Origin: Limonium bicolor
Taxonomy: Eukaryota; Streptophyta; Magnoliopsida; Caryophyllales; Plumbaginaceae
Length of the DNA stretch: 64,000 bases
Assembly: GCA_023374045.1 (NCBI GenBank)
Contig: CM041776.1
Span: forward strand, 280,673,999 to 280,737,998
Direction of reading: 5' to 3'
The translations under genes and the position numbers were made by a program. Positions 33,818-46,539 of this stretch are shown one piece after another. Positions within the stretch are counted from its first letter, which is position 1; every line of letters starts with the position of its first letter. A model generated the notes under the pieces. It was not told where the DNA came from, made no database searches, and saw only the letters and a program-made list of their open reading frames with translations.

Positions 33818-34537
33818 TTAAACGGTTACCTGCTCGAAAAGCTGAGGGTACTTCTTCTTCTTCATTTCCTCTTCGACCTCCCACGTCGCCTCCTCAGTCC
33901 CATGATTCGACCACAACACCTTGACCATTCGGGTGGACTTCGATCGGGTCTCTCTGGTCTTGGTGTCCAGTACCTTAATGGGGTATTCCTCGTACGATAG
34001 GTTCTGCTCCAACTCCAGCACCTCAGGCTGTAGAACGTGGGATGGGTCGGGAACATAACGCTTCAGCTGAGAGACATGGAAAACATTATGGACTCTCTCC
34101 AGCTCACCAGGTAGGGCCAATCTGTAGGCCACCTCTCCAATTCTCTCCAGGACCTCGTAAGGACCCACGAATTTGGGGCTCAATTTCCCCTTCTTCCCAA
34201 ATCTGGTTACCCCTCTCACAGGAGACACCTTCAGGAAGACTCTATCACCAACTTCGAATTCAACCGGTCTCCTCTTTAAGTCAGCATAGGACTTCTGCCT
34301 GTCCTGGGCCGCTTTCATTCGGCTCTGGATGATCGGACCTGCTCCATCGTCTCCTCTATCAGCTGGGGTCCCAATATCACGTCTCGCTGATGTCGCTCCA
34401 ACATAAAGGGGTTCTGCATTTCCTCCCATACAAGGCTTCATAGGGAGCCATCTTAATGCTAGAGTGGTAACTGTTATTATATGAAAGCTCCACCAGATGA
34501 AGTCTGTCTGCCCAGGTCCCCTGAAAATCCATGACAC
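33818..34537 (-). pseudogene. Gypsy-3 integrase C-terminus and chromodomain
   Basis: The frame begins in the last part of the integrase core and continues through a GPY/F-type module (SPKFVGPYEVLERIGEVAY) to the chromodomain (VKVLWSNHGTEEATWEVEE), ending KKYPQLFEQVTV. The LPGELERVHNVFHVSQLKRY linker is typical of Tekay-type chromoviruses. It is out of frame with the upstream integrase frame, and a second shift near 34330-34440 garbles part of the core. Confidence 0.88.
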
Positions 34538-34555
34538 ATGCCCGAAGCATGTCCT

Positions 34556-35290
34556 CTAAGGTCTGGATGGTCCTCTCCGTCTGACCATCTGTCGCCGGAT
34601 GAAAGCAGTGCTCAACTTCAATTTAGTACCCATAGCCTTCTGAAACTGCTGCCAGAAATGTGCCAAAAATCTCGAGTCTCGATCAGATACTATCGTCTGA
34701 GGCACGCCATGGTATCTAACCACATACTTAATGTATGCATCCACTAACTGACTCATAGACCAAGTGCTCTTCATAGGTATGAATCGAGCGGACTTGGTGA
34801 GTCGATCCACGATCACCCATATCTGGTTGACTCCACCCTTCGCCGGCGGTAGCCCAACTACGAAATCCATAGAAATAGAGTCCCACTTCCATTTGGGTAC
34901 CTCCAAAGGCTGCAACAATCCTCCCATCCTCTTATGCTCGAACTTCACCTTCTGACAGGTGAGGCATCTAGACACGAACTCTGCTACCTCTCGCTTCATC
35001 TTAGGCCACCAGAACAGCTTCTTCAGATCCTTGTACAATTTATCTCCGCCTGGGTGGACTGAATAGGGAGTATTATGAGCCTCCTTCATCAGTCTCTCTT
35101 TCACATCTTCACAACTCTGAGGGCACCAACGGCCTCTGAATCTAAGACTGCCATCATCGTGGATTTCGAACCCTTCTGCCTTCCCCTCCTTCAACTTCTC
35201 CCTGATTCGCTCCAACTTAACATCGCCAGGCTGCCCTTTGAGTATTTCCCCATAAATGTCGGAAGAAGCACTCATGTGGTACAGCTTCAC
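34556..35290 (-). pseudogene. Gypsy-3 integrase zinc module and core
   Basis: 244 codons are open. They cover the HHCC module ([28 protein letters not shown]), then [15 protein letters not shown] with the first catalytic Asp and VSDRDSRFLAHFWQQ with the second. The third acidic residue lies past a frameshift near 34600. This is the best preserved integrase in the window. Confidence 0.88.
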
Positions 35291-35298
35291 CTCGTGCT

Positions 35299-35868
35299 CT
35301 ACTCCCCAGATTCCATCACCTCCAAATTCAACTTCTGAAACTCACGAGCTAGCTCATCAGGAAGGACCCACATGGAATTCACTGAATGACTTCTCTTCCT
35401 GCTTAATGCATCTGCTACCAAGTTGGACTTCCCTTCATGATACAGAATCTCCAAGTCATAGTCCTTAATCAGCTCTAACCATCGTCTCTGCCTCATATTC
35501 AATTCTTTCTGGGTGAAAATATACTTGAGGCTTTTGTGGTCGGTGAAGATCTTGCACGAGACACCATAGAGGTAGTGTCTCCAGATCTTGAGTGCAAAAA
35601 CCACTGCTAATCCAGGTCATGCGTCGGATATCTGGTCTCATATTCTTTCAACTGCCTCGACGCATAGGCTATGACCTTCCCATGCTGCATCAGGACGCAC
35701 CCTAAGCCATATTTGGAAGCGTCGCTGAAAACTTCAAACCCGTCCCTGAAGGCAAGGTCAGAACTGGAGCTGTGGTCAACCTCTCCTTCAATGTCTGGAA
35801 CGCCTTCTCACAGTCGCCGTCCCACTGGAATTTAATCACTTTCTTCATAAGGTTGGTGAGAGGTCTCG
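35299..35868 (-). pseudogene. Gypsy-3 RNase H
   Basis: [20 protein letters not shown] is readable near 35680-35750. [28 protein letters not shown] and ADALSRKR follow in the 35299-35604 frame. The catalytic TDH is intact here, unlike Gypsy-1 and Gypsy-4. A frameshift near 35610 and a stop near 35300 interrupt it. Confidence 0.85.
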
Positions 35869-37251
35869 CTATCTTCGAAAGTCCTTCACGAAACGTCTGT
35901 AATACCCTGCCAAGCCCAGAAAGCTTCGTACTTCAGTCAGGTTACTGGGCCTTGGCCATTCTTTTACGGCCTGAATCTTCGACGGATCTACTGAGATGCC
36001 TTCTCTGGTGATGACGTGGCCCAGAAATGCCACTCGGTCTAACCAGAAGTCACACTTGGACAGCTTCGCGTATAGCTGCTGCTCCCTCAATGTCTGCAAT
36101 ACTAGTCTCAAATGCTCCTCATGCTCCCGTTCGTCCTTGGAATATATAAGGATGTCATCTATGAAAACCACCACGAACCGATCCAAATAGGGGTGGAAGA
36201 TACGGTTCATGAGGTCCATAAAGACAGCTGGGGCGTTGGTAAGTCCAAAGGGCATCACCAAGAATTCAAAGTGCCCATACCTAGTCCGGAAGGCTGTCTT
36301 CGGGATGTCTCTCTCTGCTACTCTGAGCTGATGGTACCCTGACCTCAAATCGATCTTCGAGAAGGTCCCTGCCCCTTGCAGCTGGTCAAAAAGATCGTCT
36401 ATTCTCGGCAAGGGATATCTGTTCTTTACCGTGATCTGGTTCAGCTCCCTGTAGTCTATGCATAACCTCATACTCCCGTCTTTCTTCTTCACAAACAAGA
36501 CCGGGGCTCCCCAAGGCGATACACTAGGGCGAATGTATCCCTTATCCAAAAGATCCTCCAACTGGGTCTTCAATTCCTTCAATTCTGAGGGTGCCATCCG
36601 GTAAGGAGCCTTCGAAATCGGCGCTGAGCCTGGCACAAGGTCGATGCTGAATTCCACTTCTCGGTCTGGCGGCATACCCGGAATCTCGTCTGGGAACACG
36701 TCTGGGAATTCGCTTACTACTCGGATCTCCTTCTTTTCGTCCGGCTCCTGGCTCAGGTCTTGGACATAGCAAAGGTATGCTTGCTGTCCTTTCTTTACTT
36801 GGGAGAGAATTGTCATTGCTGATACGAGCTTCACTCCGGGCTTCTCCTCCACATTTCTGTACGAGACTCTCCGTCCCGACGGTCCTCTGAGAATAATTTT
36901 CTGCTCGCTGCAGTCTATCCTTCCCTTGTATTTGCTCAGCCAATCCATCCCCAGGATTATATCAAAGTCGGTCAAGGCGAATTGGATCAAATCTATTACA
37001 AATTGCTCCCCTTTGATGTCTATACCTACGTCTTTCATTACATTCTTACAAGTAATCACCCGTCCCGATGGTATAGATACAGCTATAGGAGAAGTCTCAC
37101 AAATCTCTATCCCCAATTTCCCAACTAGGCTATCAGATATAAAGGAATAAGTAGCCCCCGTATCAAAAAGAATGCGTGCAGGAGTACCAAGAACAGTAAA
37201 GGTACCTGCCAACACGTCTGCCTCGGCCTCGGCTTCCGCCCGACTCATCAC
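35869..37251 (-). CDS. Gypsy-3 protease and reverse transcriptase (open 460-codon frame)
   Basis: This is the longest intact frame of the window. The protease has an intact active site ([13 protein letters not shown], near residue 30) and [11 protein letters not shown] (about 98-107). The RT blocks follow: [20 protein letters not shown] (about 250), [32 protein letters not shown], and catalytic [10 protein letters not shown] (about 370). The frame ends after the [10 protein letters not shown] motif, where a frameshift near 35868 cuts it from RNase H. The domains could fold, but only as part of a broken polyprotein. Confidence 0.9.
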   Translation of the reverse strand: MMSRAEAEAEADVLAGTFTVLGTPARILFDTGATYSFISDSLVGKLGIEICETSPIAVSIPSGRVITCKNVMKDVGIDIKGEQFVIDLIQFALTDFDIILGMDWLSKYKGRIDCSEQKIILRGPSGRRVSYRNVEEKPGVKLVSAMTILSQVKKGQQAYLCYVQDLSQEPDEKKEIRVVSEFPDVFPDEIPGMPPDREVEFSIDLVPGSAPISKAPYRMAPSELKELKTQLEDLLDKGYIRPSVSPWGAPVLFVKKKDGSMRLCIDYRELNQITVKNRYPLPRIDDLFDQLQGAGTFSKIDLRSGYHQLRVAERDIPKTAFRTRYGHFEFLVMPFGLTNAPAVFMDLMNRIFHPYLDRFVVVFIDDILIYSKDEREHEEHLRLVLQTLREQQLYAKLSKCDFWLDRVAFLGHVITREGISVDPSKIQAVKEWPRPSNLTEVRSFLGLAGYYRRFVKDFRR

Positions 37252-37252
37252 A

Positions 37253-38389
37253 TTTATCTTCCCTGGAGCCCGCTGCTGGTTGCCTCGGTACTCCCCTTGG
37301 CCTCTATTGCCACCATTGCCGCCCCTCCATTACTACGCTGAGGAGCATCCCCACGCTGACTCTGATTCGGGCCTCTGCCCTGCTGGTCGGACTGCCTGAA
37401 TGAGCGGTCGCCACTGTAGCTCTCTGCTGACTGCCTCCCTGGGAACTCTGAAAGCACTCGAACAATCGGTGTCCCCGCCTTCCACAACGAAAGCAGGTGA
37501 CCAAGTTCCCCTCACAATCTTTCCCTGGGTGATCCTTGTTGCACCTCTTGCAGTAGAAGTGCCTCTCCTGTCTGACTCTCCTCTCTGAGACTGGTGCTGG
37601 GGCTGGTCACCTCGTCTCTGATCACCCCTTTGATCTCCCCCATGTCTCGGCCTCCCGTCTCTGCGGTCCGAGTAAGGCTTCCCACCTCTTCTCCTGCTGA
37701 TGTCTGTGGGACTGATCCTCTCGTCCTCGAGGCTCATCTCCTCCCTCCATCTTCCTCTTATTACCAGGACCTCCTTCCTCTTCTGCTACACCCTATACAG
37801 GTTAGCAGCCTTCCCGTACGCATCTTGGAGTCGGGATTGTCAGCACGCTGAGGGCCTCCTGTAGACTCCAGTTTAGCCCGCCTACAAACCTCTGCACCTT
37901 CGACGCCTCGTCGGGAACCATCGTAGGCGCGAACCTGGCCAGCTCCAGGAACTTCGAATGGTACTCCTTGACACTCAAAGATAGCTCCTTGAGTTCTGAG
38001 AACTCCAAGTACTTCTGCATCCTGACATGCTCGGGGTAGAAGCGCCTCCTCATGGCCTCCTTCAGGCCATCCCAACCGAAATCAGGCCCAGCCAATAACA
38101 CATCTCTGTTGGCGGACCACCAGATGTCTGCCTCACTCTTGAAATAGTAAACTGCTGTGTTTACCCTTCGTCAGCTGGGCAATTGACTGCCTCAAAAATC
38201 TTGTCGAATTCCTTTCCAGTCCTCAAGTAGCACCGGGTCCTCCTCTCCCTTGAAGGATGCGGGCTTCAGATGGGCAATTCTCTTAGTGTAGTCCTCCGAC
38301 ACATTATCCCTCTGTGCCTGCCTCTGGACTATCTGTCCCAGGTTGAGAGCCAACTCCTGCAACTGCCTCATGGGGTCGTTGGCGGCCAT
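37253..38389 (-). pseudogene. Gypsy-3 gag
   Basis: The start methionine is at 38389 (MAANDPMRQLQELA). The capsid part includes FKGEEDPVLLEDW (to 38192), then RRFYPEHVRMQKYLEFSELK (37802-38101). The nucleocapsid has two knuckles, CKRCNKDHPGKDC near 37530 and CFRCGRRGHRLFEC near 37480. Frameshifts near 38190, 37790 and 37310 break the frame. The glutamine/glycine/serine-rich stretch before protease is at 37260-37440. Confidence 0.85.
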
Positions 38390-38767
38390 CTGAGTTCTGC
38401 GACTCCTACTTCTGGTTGTATGGAAAACTCAGTCTGTCAGCCAGTCCTGCACTCCCTAGAGCTCTATGCGAACTCCTGATTGCATGTACTAAGCAAGGTA
38501 AGCAACATCCACCCATATCCCCATATATTAAGTCTCTACCCCATATTAGGAGCTAACACATCTAATAGCTCCAATACCAGTACGCAATACTCATTCGGTT
38601 ATGCTAACATTATCACAATCATTGTAATACACAAACGGAGAATGAACTTCAATATCCACACAGTATAACATCACATACATAGTATCGCAGGCACTACGAT
38701 TCCCCAAACGGCTTACCCCACATTTTAGTTCCTTTTTAATCCAAATTTTATCTTATTTACCAAACAC

Positions 38768-38780
38768 GGCTCTAATACCA
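38768..38780 (-). other. Primer-binding site (Gypsy-3)
   Basis: The minus strand reads TGGTATTAGAGCC, one mismatch from the tRNA-Met site of the other elements, three bases from the LTR edge. Confidence 0.85.
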
Positions 38781-38783
38781 CCT

Positions 38784-41051
38784 TGTAACAACCTGGATTT
38801 TGCCTTAAAACATAGATTATTAAATTACAAAACCAACGGTGAAAACGGCTTTGAAAACGGACCCCCAAACGAGGTCTAAAAGTGCAAAACAAACTTGGTC
38901 CGAGCTTGTGTCCGGACATGGGAAGTTCGGACACAAGTCGAGAGTTGAAAAGTCTGAAAACCAAAGGCGTCCGAACTTGTGTGGACTTCAAAGTTCGGAC
39001 ACAAGTCGAGTTTCAAAGTCCGAGAATTCTTACGCGGCGTGTCCGAACATTGGTCCGAGCTTACAAGTTCGGACATAGGTCGAGACTTGCAAGTCGGCCT
39101 CATCCTCGCATGCTGTCCGAACTTCAATGTTCGGACAGAAGTTCGGACACACCAAAACAGAGGAAACACCTTAAACTCTCGGGGCCTGTCCGAACATGGA
39201 TATCCAGACGGACGTTCGGACAGGTCCTGATATGCATCTTCACAAGCAAAAACAGTACCAAACCATCACCAAAAATAAACATAACAACTTAGCAACCAAA
39301 GAAGAATCATTACCATGACTTAGTACCTCAAATAACCATAAGAAAACCATCGAAAGATCTCTTATACAGAAAGTAATTCCCCAACAAATCACTTCAACTA
39401 AATAGCAGCGGAACAGCAAAATCCAAAAGGCGTTACCGCCACACTCTAGCAAAGAGTGCTCAGGCTTTAAACTACAATTCAAATACCAAATCGTTCCCAA
39501 AACTTGTAAAACATAGCAATTCCAAAACATAACTCAACTCGAAATTAGACGAAATAATTGTCCAGTTGTCCTAGGCTATGTGATAGCGTGTCCCAATCCC
39601 ACATTCAGCCATGAGTACCTGCGATCATAAAACAACAATAGAAAACACGAAGGGATCGCACAAATCAGCAAAACTGAGTAAACATTGCCTCAACTTGTAA
39701 AATACATTTTGAAACTCATTTAACATTTGCAAAACCTTAACTCACACCACAACGACAACCAATTTCACCAACACCAAACCACCATTAGTAAAACATTTCG
39801 GGGGAGAACTTTCCAAGAATCAAATCAATGGCTTACACGGACGACCCCCAAATCGGGTCGCAATAATAAGAATCCCACCTCACTCTACGTCCTTAAGTGT
39901 GCACACCCCCCAGAAGGTAACTTATGACCCAAAGGAGTAGATCATTAGAGCTTAACTGCAAGTAATGTCTGCAGGCAAAATAATAAGAATATCCACGGGG
40001 TACATAGTACCAATAATTACACGGAGCGCCAATAAGGCACCAACAATATACACGGAGTACCAAGAGGTACCAACAATCCAATAACCAATTCAAAGAAAGC
40101 CTCCCAAAACGTTTATTCAAACCCTTTCGCATAACATCTTACCAGAATACACAGGGAAAAATTATTCCCAAACCTTCACAATCTCAAAACCACAATAAAT
40201 CCAACCATCGATAATCGCGAAACACAGAGGTAAAGAATGTTGAGCACAACATTTACCTGGATACGCTCACCGCCACATAATCACTCAGCAAGATCAGCAG
40301 TAGCGTTCGTCAGGGAATTCGGTGTCTAGAATTGTAAGCAGAAACACAATCAGGAACTACTCAAATACCAAAGAATTAACTATCTAACCTTACCAGTGGA
40401 TTCCCCTTACCCTTCTACCAGAACCGGCACCAGAGAAGCGGCCTAACAGCGACGGGGAAAACAAGAATGTGAATTTAAGAGGGGTTGGAAGCGTGAAGAA
40501 AGAGAGGAGCGTAGAGACGGCGTAATGAAGATGAAGAAGATCGTGGTAAAGATCATGAAGTTAAATAGGGAATAATAACATAATTAATTAGAGAAATAAT
40601 AATATATATACATTTGATTTAAAAGGAGAGAGAATTGAGAAGTAGTTTGTAAAATAATTACCACAATAATAATAGTCTGAAAACTGAGTAATCAAATAAT
40701 GTTAAAAATCATGGAAGGATCTAGATTCAAGATTAGAGAGATAAATAAATATTATTTGGTTAAAGTAAAAATAGAAGAAGGACTAACTAATCGTTAGTAA
40801 AGAATGAGAAGAATTATCTAAATAAATAGATAAAAGAATAAATACATAGTAGCTGACTAAATAAGTTAGGAAGAGGAAAATATTTTAGAAAGAAGTAAAA
40901 TCAAATTTGTATTCTTAAACATAATAAAGTTGTTTGAGACGAACGTAAATATATATATGTATTTTGCTTCTCTGGGCCCTTAATAATTCTGTTAATAACA
41001 TTCCCGACTATATGCTAATTTAATCCTATGCCAAAATTCACGGGTATTTCA
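38784..41051 (-). repeat. 5' LTR of Gypsy-3
   Basis: It starts TGTAACAACCTGG and ends CGGGTATTTCA, matching 31463-33712 nearly base for base. A TCCGAAC cluster lies at 38898-39225. Confidence 0.93.
38898..39225. repeat. TCCGAAC palindrome cluster, Gypsy-3 5' LTR
   Basis: The same five units as in the 3' LTR are present, with a 3-base loss in unit 2 (GTGTGGACTTC) and two changes in the last unit. Confidence 0.88.
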
Positions 41052-41056
41052 TTTTG
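41052..41056. repeat. Target-site duplication of Gypsy-3, right copy
   Basis: TTTTG, identical to 31458-31462. Confidence 0.85.
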
Positions 41057-42323
41057 TGTGTGTAAGAGAAGATGATGTGGAATTGTCTTATGTGAGGTGA
41101 GTTTGTCTTTTAATGTTTCTTTTGTGTTGAATTGTTTTAATGTTTAACATCTGATTTTATGTCCCCTTATACAGCTCCTACATGTCGTAACCAGCTGGAA
41201 TAAATTGGAAGATGTTTCTCTTGTGTGAGAAGGAATGAGAGGAAGAGCATGGAAAGTCACTTTTGCGTTTTTTTTCTTCTCTTTGGGACATTCTTGTCTC
41301 TACTTGTATTTGTCTTATGCATTTGATTCCCTCTTTACCTACACTTGCAGCCGGCCACACATATTGGAGGGGGAACCATTTTGAATTGTATGACTTAATA
41401 TTAAGACATTAAGTTTGTACACTAGTGACATTATTTAGGTGTTAGGTGGTAACATGTGTTATTCTTGTATTGAGGTGTGTATATAGGTGATTGTTGTGTT
41501 TAATAATTTGTTTGACTACATAAAATGTTTTATATAGTCTAATGGGTAATATTTATGATATTTAATACATGTACTAATGTGTTACATGTGGTATTGATTT
41601 TAGGAGTTGATTTCTCCTTAAAGATGTAGCCTCTCTTTGATTAGAGATTTAATATATAGTTTGGTGTCCATTTGGACTATATGTTTATATACTAATGTTT
41701 ATAATTAATATTACTCCTTAGGTGAATATTTGGTAATTATAACATTCATTTGATTTAATTCCTTATTAATTAAGGTAATTAATGTTCGGGGTATTTCACA
41801 GAGTGATTATGTCTAACCCAATGAGTATAAGACTAGGTTGTAAATTCATCATTGAATTCTCAACAAAAGTTTTCAATTTTTGTATACTGTGCCTCAAAGC
41901 TTCCGCATCTATCATTTGTCTCAAAACGAGTTGCATGTGAGTCTAACCTTTCAAACACACTTGATCAGCATTTTTGGTTCTATCAAGAGAAATCATTCCT
42001 TAAAACAAAAGCGTGGAAATAAAAAGAACTCTTTCTTTCATAAGCATTCTTTATGATAAGATGGGATGGATATGTCATCAATAAAGATATATATATATTG
42101 CTGCTCATGAAACATGATATATAGTCAACAACGAAATTCTTTCATATAATATTTATATATACAACAAATTAAATGGAGTATAACTCCAACTAAAATCATA
42201 TTTACAAATTAAGAGTAATATTGCTAAAATCAATGAACCACTTGCCTAATCATATTCACAACAACAAGAGATTGTGTTTAATTACTTCTATATACAGCTA
42301 GCTAGGTGGTACTAGCTTAATTT
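41057..42323. other. Repeat relics between Gypsy-3 and the pectinesterase gene
   Basis: I see no gene. A GGGGTATTTCA near 41788-41798 resembles a gypsy LTR edge in minus orientation. The segment 41800-41960 (GATTATGTCTAA, then CAAAGCTTCCGCATCTATC) resembles the end of the SIRE-like LTR at 45110-45230. The last 300 bases are A+T-rich and include the 3' flank of the pectinesterase gene. Confidence 0.45.
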
Positions 42324-43520
42324 CTAAGATCTAATCCATCGGTTCCCTTGAATAACGTTGGTGGTCATGAATGGTGAGGCTTGTTGGCTTGTGAGAGTTT
42401 GTGACCATGTCACCCTTTTTGATCTGTTGGCTCCTGGACCAGAGCACATGTACTCACCATAATACACAGTACTGTTGTAATCAAAGAAGAGAAGATTATC
42501 ACCAGTTATATATAATGAATTAATTAATAAACAATATAAAATTAGGTTTTGAAATATATAATTAATAAAATGAATGACATGAAATATGCATACCTTTGGG
42601 TGTTGGGCTTATTCCAATCATCCCAACCTTGAGGCAGAACTGCACTGGACATGTAAGTGTATGCAAAGACAACCCTGGAATAAGGACCCCATGGCCTACC
42701 GAGGACACAACTCTTTACTCCTGTGATCTTACAACCTAGAAAGTAAAATCCACCATTATCATTTGGTGACTCTCTTTTTTGTGCTGTGATGGCAGCGTCT
42801 CCTTGTGATAATGAGCGGATATGACATTTCTGGGAAGGGAAAATAAGAAATGAATTTATAAGAACAGGAGATGAATTAATTATAATATAAAAAGGTGATT
42901 AATTAATGATACTTCTGATATAATATATTTACTTGTACCTTGAAAATGGCAGCAGCAGTGCCAAAAATGAAGTCCACTTCACCTTCAATATAACAGTTGC
43001 TATAAAACTGTCTTCCCTGTTCGACCAACAGCGTATCCTGATAGGAAAGCATTTTGCAGGCGTAGAATGAAGCCATGTCACCTTTGACTCTCAATGCCAC
43101 TGCTTTGTCACCTCTACCATGCGTATTCTGGAAAGTGATGTAACGGCCTACAAAGTTATCTGCGAGGACGGTGACAGTCGGGGATTTGTGGATATCGCCA
43201 TGATCACTCCAAGTTATCACAGTTGTTTCAGCACTCTTCCCACTGAGAATGATATGAGGCTTATCCGCCGGAACAACCACTTTCTCCTTGTACGTCCCCG
43301 GCTTGACCAGAATCAGAACAGGATCCTTGTTACCGCTCGGGACAGAGTCAATGGCGGCTTGGATTGTCCTGTACTTTCCCGATGATTGGTCTACTGTGAT
43401 CCTCCTCTTCCATGTCAGCCGCTCAGCAACGGAGGTGGGTAGAATTATGGAAGAGATGATCATGGTTATGAGCATTAGTAGTGTAATTCGGACAAAGGAG
43501 GATGAATTACAGATTGCCAT
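42324..43520 (-). CDS. Pectinesterase, secreted, type without PMEI pro-domain
   Basis: Exons are 43520-42939, 42829-42594 and 42471-42324, with GT-AG introns; they total 966 bases, 321 residues plus stop. The enzyme removes methyl esters from cell-wall pectin. Residues 1 to about 32 form a hydrophobic signal peptide. Family motifs are GTYKEK (75-80), KAVALRV (139-145), YQDTLL with Asp162, VDFIFG with Asp183 and LGRPW with Arg239. The usual QAVAL glutamine is lysine here. The length fits the short, pro-domain-free pectinesterases. It has one intron fewer than its pseudogene partner. No frame defect is seen. Confidence 0.9.
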
Positions 43521-43672
43521 TTCAACTTTTGATTGTGTTGTGAATACTAAGAGGGATCGAGTTGTTTGCTACTTGCTAGCAGAGGAATTTAATGTGTGGA
43601 GTTTGATATGTATACGTGCAGTAATCAATGATATGATATTAAGGGGATGAACAAAGATATGAGGTGGGTGTG

Positions 43673-43680
43673 TATATATA
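43673..43680 (-). promoter_or_regulatory. Candidate TATA box of the pectinesterase gene
   Basis: TATATATA about 150 bases upstream of the start codon, within a region whose further upstream part is conserved with the pseudogene. Confidence 0.45.
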
Positions 43681-43710
43681 ATAAGCTTCAGACAGACTGT
43701 AACGTTATTT

Positions 43711-44388
43711 TCAAGATTTCGGCGTAAAATTGGATGTGGCGGATAGAAAGAAAAACATGAGCAAGGCCAGTCACACGTTGCTCAGGTGGGAAGAAAGAAA
43801 AGCTGCGGTGCAGTGTCCTTGAACTTTTACGTACATTGCAAATCAGCAAATGCACGTTACTCGGAGCTGCCTAGCTAGTTAGATTTGCGATTCTATAATA
43901 ATACTATGTGATGCTGGTATATTGAAGATATTAAAAAAGAATTTTCAACTATATCCTTATAAGAAATGGCATACTATGACACCGTTCCATGCTTGTCTTG
44001 TACTCAAAAACATAATCCATGCATATATATTGTACTTCTTCTATGCCCATGAAAATGTGTTTTTCCTAGTTAGTTAAATTTTAAATTCATCATCATGTCA
44101 TTTGGCGGCTAAAGAAGGATAAGAAGAGAGAGTTAACACTGAAACATATTATTCTAATTAACTCGCAGCTCAAATTTCAGCGCAGGATGATGTTACAATC
44201 ATACGTTATTCAATGCATTAAAGTTGTCTTTCTTCATTTATATATTAAGACCTCTTTCAACGTTTTTGCCCTTATAACTACATCACTAAGCAATCATCGA
44301 TCTGAAGTTCTTAACCTTATATGGAAAAAAAAAAAAATACGCACTTCAGTGATATATATAGAATTATAAACGTAATAAACATATTGTT
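43711..44388. repeat. Upstream pectinesterase segment, copy A of a direct duplication
   Basis: From TCAAGATTTCGGCG to AACATATTGTT this matches 49582-50253 with few substitutions and small poly-A or TA length differences. It lies about 190 bases upstream of the start codon of the intact gene. Confidence 0.92.
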
Positions 44389-45495
44389 CATATATATATA
44401 AATAAATAAAGGTGACAAAGAAACAATCTCTTAGATTATTCCCAATGGATACCGTGTGAGTTTCGTAATGGAAAAATAGCATGTGAGTTTCAATGGAAGT
44501 TATTCCAAATGATAATATAAATGGAGAATTAATCAGCCATCAACATGAAACTACCATCTTTTTAATATCTGTTAGTACTCTAGTTTTACAGATTATGTCA
44601 ACCTCAATGTTATTCCAAACCAGAGACAGAGTTAGTCTGATGACAGGAGTCTTATTATGCTCTGGGGATGAAGACACTACAGACCATACTGAGTCGTGTT
44701 ATGTCAAAGACTCCTTCCATAGGCCCCAAAAGATAAGAGACGCGCATCTAGGCATGTTCACCCATTCCGATAAACAAGAAGGCGATGGTTGAAACAAAAG
44801 CGAGTCAGTAATTTGGAAGTTCAGTCAAAATGAGTCAAAGGAGGGAAGTCGTAGAGCACTATCATCAAAAAATCATGGCATAAATGTTGAAGAAGTTATC
44901 TTTGAGTCTGTATCAGTTAGAAGTCCCTTGTAATAGTTAATGCTTTTCACTTGCATATTTGAGAGAGAGAAAGATAATCTTGATAGATTACCTTGATAAC
45001 TAAGTTTTGTTTTGTGCTTAAGAAGTTTTCATTTTAGCTTATAGGGCTTGTGCACCCAAACACTTCATACGTTCTTTTGATTCGTACTTAGAGGTTTGAG
45101 TGTAGGTGTTAGGAAGAGTCATTATGTCTAAGCGCAAGTGTAGGAGGCTAGTTTGTAATAGACAATGAATTATCGATACAAGTTTTATATTCTTGTATTC
45201 CTTGTTCAAAGCTTCCGCATTTACATTTTCAGTATAGAGTAACTCCGTCCATGCTTGTCAAAAGTGTATGCATTTACAGTTTCTGCCTAACCCCACCAGT
45301 AGTCTAGGATCATGTTCAACAACTTTGTGATCCTCTTCTAGACGGTATAATTAAGGAAGGATCAGTCTCTACTTTTGAAGATATGATCATGCTTATCAAA
45401 AGTTTCTGAAAATCCATGAGAGACAAACCAGCCAAAATTTTCCAGTATTCCAATAGATCCACATATGAGACACAAAATTGTAACTATAGGGAAAC

Positions 45496-45714
45496 TTGGC
45501 ATCTAATAGGCGAGTATGCTTCAGGTGCTTGAAACTAGGGAACTTCACGAATCACTGTTCTCTCAAGCAAAAAGATGATCGTGGTCAAAACTTGCAACCA
45601 TCTTTGTTAGCTAATGCATCATCGGGTGACTCTAACTCCGAAGAGCCAGAAACAAGCACCACAAGTATTATTTGTTTAATATCTCATAATGCTCAGACAA
45701 TTGGTGGAAAATGA
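45496..45714 (+). pseudogene. Gag zinc-knuckle remnant (SIRE-like copia)
   Basis: The frame carries RVCFRCLKLGNFTNHC, a CCHC knuckle in which the metal-binding histidine position is asparagine, followed by a serine- and acid-rich linker. Sequence before and after is degenerate. Confidence 0.6.
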
Positions 45715-46539
45715 GGTAAGCGAGACTCACTCTTTGTCTAACATATCAGCTATATCTTTAGATATTTATACTTACATCATAGATTATAATTATCATATTG
45801 TTGATTAACTAAAGAACAAGAACGTATTGCTTTAGTTTATGAGAAAATTCATGTTTTGAAAAGTCGCATTTCCATAAACCGACTAAAGATTCAAGAATCT
45901 GCTCATACTATCAAAAGCCTGCAAAAGGAGTTACATGACTCCAAAGTTCTCATTGAAACCCTAGATTCTTATGAACCATCCTTAAACCAAACATTCCATA
46001 AGAAAGAGACCAAATCACCTCCATCACCTCCCTTTAGCAATTTATGTTTGTCGGTGAACTTTCTGCTATTAACATGCCTGAGTGGTCAAAAAAGATAAGT
46101 TACTTGAAGCAAAAGCCACTCAAAACAAACCAGAAAAGATGTTAAATCCTCACCTCTGTCCTTAAATAGGCGAAGAAGGACTCCCTCAAATCTATGTCTT
46201 CTTCATCATGGCTGAAAGGTAAAGACAGAGCCAGTCTTGCTGAAATGGCTTCTAAACCCAATAATCTTTCTCGTCTTAAAAAATAAAAGAAATTTACAAA
46301 CATGTTCAATTGTCAAAATAAGTATTTCTGTTTACCTCCTATGAAATTTGTGGATACTATGGTAATGACAGTCATACAGACTCCTCCTGTAGAAAACTAG
46401 GTTGTGATTAGTCTTTTAATATATCTCATATTTTGGCAATTACAAAATCTCACGATCTTCAAAATTTTTCATCATCAAAGAGGGAACCCAAGTACATGTG
46501 TGCTCCCAAAACTAACCAATGAATTTCTTGCAGGCAGAG

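Larger units (their letters stand above)
31463..41051 (-). mobile_element. Gypsy-3: complete Ty3/gypsy chromovirus, 9.6 kb
   Basis: Both LTRs (31463-33712 and 38784-41051), primer site, gag, PR-RT, RNase H, integrase, chromodomain and polypurine tract are present on the minus strand. A 5 bp TTTTG duplication flanks the element. The two LTRs look nearly identical by eye, with scattered single changes and a few small indels, which points to a recent insertion. Despite that, gag and pol carry several frameshifts and stops. Confidence 0.95.
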
